Shown piece after piece: positions 34,158 to 36,463 of a stretch of 36,463 nucleotides of DNA. Numbering within the stretch: position 1 is the stretch's first letter; each line of letters starts with the position of its first letter. A program made the position numbers and the translations under genes. The stretch comes from Physocladia obscura (lineage: Eukaryota > Chytridiomycota > Chytridiomycetes > Chytridiales > Chytriomycetaceae). The notes beneath the pieces are model-generated. The model was not told the DNA's origin and did not search any database. It saw nothing but the letters and a program-made list of their open reading frames with translations. The stretch is taken from contig JADGJH010000058.1 in NCBI GenBank assembly GCA_027596945.1, positions 1 to 36,463 of the forward strand. Reading direction: 5' to 3'.

Positions 34158-34991
34158 ATGAGCACAATTCCACAACCCGCAAATGCTGGACGCTGGCTGT
34201 ACTTGCCAACAGCAGTAGCAGACTCGATAGTTTCAACAGCTGAAGGAGCCCGCGCCGACGCCGCTCCATCAGAGTACGCCGCTTCCATCGGATATTCTGA
34301 CTTCTTTGTTTCAGAATTAACGTCCGATTCAGAAGACTCGGAAACTGGTGTTAAACTCACGCTTTCCCAGCGCAGAGCTCGCCACGAAGATCGCCGTCGC
34401 TCAGGCAGAAAAGCGCACGGACATGCAAACAAATGGACTCCGAAATCCGCAACCACATCAATTGCAACTGCACCAACAGCAAGTGCGCCATCTGTTCCTG
34501 CACTCACGACGCAAGTTGGCGGAATTTCTCTACAAAATCGCCAAGAAATCTACGCCTCACCTCCCCGCTCGCCCGGCGGGTTCCACGTCCCGGGAACACC
34601 GGAAGCGCTTCTCGAAACATTGAATGTTTTGTCTGCGCGAATTTCTGCTCTTTTGACTGTTGGGCAGTCTGCGGATCCGACCATCCGCGCGCAGCAAACC
34701 GAGGGAGTCAGTGCCGCGTTGGCAAGCGCAGCGTTTGTCCTCGATAGTATTGACGCTGAGGCCGGTGCGGATGCAGCGACGCTAGCAGGAGATTCGAAGG
34801 AAGTTCGTGCGGAAAAATTAATTGTGCTTGGCGATAGGTTGCGCGTTGCGGGCGAAAAAATGCGCGATGTTAATTCATTGGATGGATTAGGGCAGACGGC
34901 TGGGGCCAAGCATGCTGAGCGCCAGAAAGACCGCAGAATTGATACTGTTATCCGCCGCGTGGAACGCGAAATGAAGAAGGCTAGCATCTGA
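34158..34991 (+). CDS. Orphan 277-aa protein, basic-acidic linker and helical C-terminus
   Basis: A single-exon frame with ATG at 34158. I do not recognise it. Residues 1-60 are small and Ala-rich, followed by an acidic patch (SELTSDSEDSE), then a basic stretch (SQRRARHEDRRRSGRKAHGH) that could act as a nuclear localisation signal. A Ser/Thr/Pro/Ala linker follows. From about residue 150 the protein is Ala- and Leu-rich and probably helical (ALLETLNVLSARISALLTVG, then further amphipathic helices), ending in a strongly charged helix (RRIDTVIRRVEREMKKASI). Codon choice and lack of internal stops support coding; an antisense frame here is a shadow. No partner is suggested by the neighbours. Confidence 0.6.
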   Translation: MSTIPQPANAGRWLYLPTAVADSIVSTAEGARADAAPSEYAASIGYSDFFVSELTSDSEDSETGVKLTLSQRRARHEDRRRSGRKAHGHANKWTPKSATTSIATAPTASAPSVPALTTQVGGISLQNRQEIYASPPRSPGGFHVPGTPEALLETLNVLSARISALLTVGQSADPTIRAQQTEGVSAALASAAFVLDSIDAEAGADAATLAGDSKEVRAEKLIVLGDRLRVAGEKMRDVNSLDGLGQTAGAKHAERQKDRRIDTVIRRVEREMKKASI

Positions 34992-35140
34992 CACGTCTTC
35001 ACATATTGTGAGAAATGAGTGAAAAAAAAGAAAAAAAGGAAAATTAAAAATTCGACCGCGCCACTCTCACGAAAAACACACCGAGACACAAGCATTTGAA
35101 ACAGACAAAGCACGAACAACAGAGCAAAAACAAAGCAAGA

Positions 35141-36379
35141 ATGGAATATCTTGGTCTGGAACACCTGCACGATGTAGAATCTATCACCGGCAAAAGCGAT
35201 GGCAATGCCCCTCTCGTTTGCCAGCAGAGCCACCCAGCACTCACCCCACAGCAGCCAATGTCGGTTTCCGTGCCAACCTCATCGTCTCTGGGTATACTCA
35301 AAAGGTGAATGAGTCTTACGTATTATCATTATGCTTTATCCTTCGTTTCTTTCGTCTGATCATGCTTTTTTTTTTTTTTTTTTTGATCGCACTTGTCCAC
35401 GTACAGCCAAAAAAGACATCGCCACCGGCGACTTTCGCATCAAATATTACAACCTCAAGGCAGTGCACAAGCAGAACACTTTAACCCCCTTTCTCCGCAC
35501 TCATTAAAATCCCATCAATCGTCATCCGGATTTACAGTACCAACAACCACAACAACAACAACACCGCGTCCAAGCTCTTCTTTTCTCAAATCAATCAACG
35601 AGCATGCCGTACTTGCTCGCTACGCTTTCACCACGTTTGACCACGCCAAAGTTTGGTCCAACCTTAGCGCCATTGTTTTCACGACGGCATTTCAAACTGG
35701 CGCCTCCGAGTCGGCACGTCTTGAAGCTGTCGCATCGCTTGCCCAAAACTGCTTAGCAGAGATTCATGAAGATATTGGCGGTTCGACAGCAGTGGCGGCG
35801 GCTGCTGCAACGGGGGCGGAAAATGGAGCAAAGCATTTGTCTTCTCTATTTGATGTTACTTCTGCAGCAACGTTTGATGACTGCAGTGGCGGCAGTTGTG
35901 GTGTAAGAAATAACATTGGCGTTACTGCTGCGACCAAATCTGGCGTTACAAGCGGCAGCGTGTTGGAGCAAGTCGAGACGCATTTAGTCAAAATCTTGGG
36001 GTTGGTTCGTGAAGCTGTTCAAGTCAGCGCCACCACCGCTGATCTTAGCGAAACCAATAATACACCAAGCGACATCAAGGAAGCAGAAGAAAAAGAGGGG
36101 GAGGAGGAGAAAAAGAGGAAGAAGGAAGGGGCTGAATGTTCCGAAGACGAATTATCTGAGAGTAACGTTGACAAAAATGTAGAAACGACTTTGACACCCG
36201 TGCATGGTACCGAAAATCAACCAAATACTGTTGAGAAACTTGGTTGTGAGAATGAATTTAGTTCTCCAAAGAGCAATAGCAAAGTTCCCGATTTTGATAA
36301 GGATTGGATCACAGTAGAAAGTGGTGATACTAGTGATAGTGATGCCAGTGAAAGTGATACGGAATGGGATCTTTTATAA
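35141..36379 (+). CDS. Orphan 378-aa protein with acidic C-terminal tail
   Basis: Two exons (35141-35304 and 35407-36379) join in phase across a 102-bp intron containing 19 consecutive T. The N-terminus reads MEYLGLEHLHDVESITGKSD; a Ser/Thr/Pro-rich linker with a Thr run follows. A helical block at about 113-175 is the most ordered part (EHAVLARYAFTTFDHAKVWS, SARLEAVASLAQNCLAEIHE). A second helix, SVLEQVETHLVKILGLVREA, lies near 235. After that comes a Glu/Lys-rich charged stretch and an acidic end with repeated Ser-Asp, finishing DTEWDLL. No family is recognised. The helices may form a small bundle; the tail suggests a CK2-type phosphorylated interaction region (inference). Confidence 0.6.
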
Positions 36380-36392
36380 TCTTGTTTGTAAA

Positions 36393-36415
36393 TTTTTTTT
36401 TTTTTTTTTTTTTTT
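36393..36415. repeat. Poly-T tract, 23 bases, downstream of the last gene
   Basis: An uninterrupted T run begins 14 bp after the stop of the 378-aa gene, followed by more A/T-only sequence to the window end. It may belong to the 3' untranslated region. Confidence 0.8.
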
Positions 36416-36463
36416 GAAAATGATTTTTTTGGTTAAAAAAAAAATTTTATTAAAAAAAATTTT

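Noticed and set aside
34145..35233. Minus-strand frames of 120 and 227 codons opposite the 277-aa orphan
   Set aside because: Shadow frames; the plus frame has a better start, charge pattern and composition.
35199..35507. Alternative frame of 68 codons across the last gene's intron, containing GDFRIKYYNLKAVHK
   Set aside because: It looks protein-like, but it begins after a stop, is short, and overlaps the longer in-phase frame of 378 residues.

Overview
The window looks like nuclear DNA from an early-diverging fungus, most likely chytrid-like. That placement is inferred from gene content, not from a marker gene. The genes carry many short GT-AG introns (about 41-125 bp), often with T-rich tracts. 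Gene families are fungal: a MET10-type sulfite reductase flavoprotein, QCR10 of the bc1 complex, a protein O-mannosyltransferase and MON2. Genes are packed tightly, with divergent starts 33-225 bp apart and convergent stops as close as 9 bp. All exon joins below were made by hand from splice signals, phase and family motifs, and every joined frame closes in phase.

Layout. 1-2134: decayed, almost CpG-free repeat DNA holding two head-to-head halves of a Tc1/mariner-type transposase. 2135-3060 (-): isochorismatase-family hydrolase, five exons. 3109-9677 (+): MON2, twelve exons. 9710-10718 (+): small Cys-containing, probably secreted fungal protein. 10728-11996 (-): TMEM184/OST-alpha membrane protein. 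12141-12670 (+): QCR10. 12833-15867 (-): unrecognised 992-aa protein with a SUMO-like motif cluster and a polyQ/RS tail. 15986-16576 (-): small orphan. 16610-17941 (+): ALKBH8-like RRM plus AlkB protein without a methyltransferase. 18022-19264 (-): membrane-anchored alpha/beta hydrolase. 19378-23745 (-): 1359-aa Ser-rich protein with a C-terminal coiled coil and membrane segment. 24622-29271 (-): sulfite reductase flavoprotein fused behind a siroheme-synthase-like module. 29886-30897 (-): GC-rich exosome subunit RRP42. 30957-33933 (-): protein O-mannosyltransferase, ten exons. 34158-34991 (+) and 35141-36379 (+): two orphans.

The most notable locus is the sulfite reductase gene. Its N-terminus reads as a Met8/CysG siroheme-synthase architecture (NAD-binding dehydrogenase, siroheme-synthase middle region, partial uroporphyrinogen methyltransferase) joined in frame to a complete Met10. 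Siroheme is the cofactor of the partner sulfite reductase subunit, so the fusion joins two steps of one pathway. Key active-site motifs of the added modules look degraded, and one in-frame TAA interrupts the added part. Otherwise the genes are unrelated housekeeping functions; nothing suggests an operon or a biosynthetic cluster.
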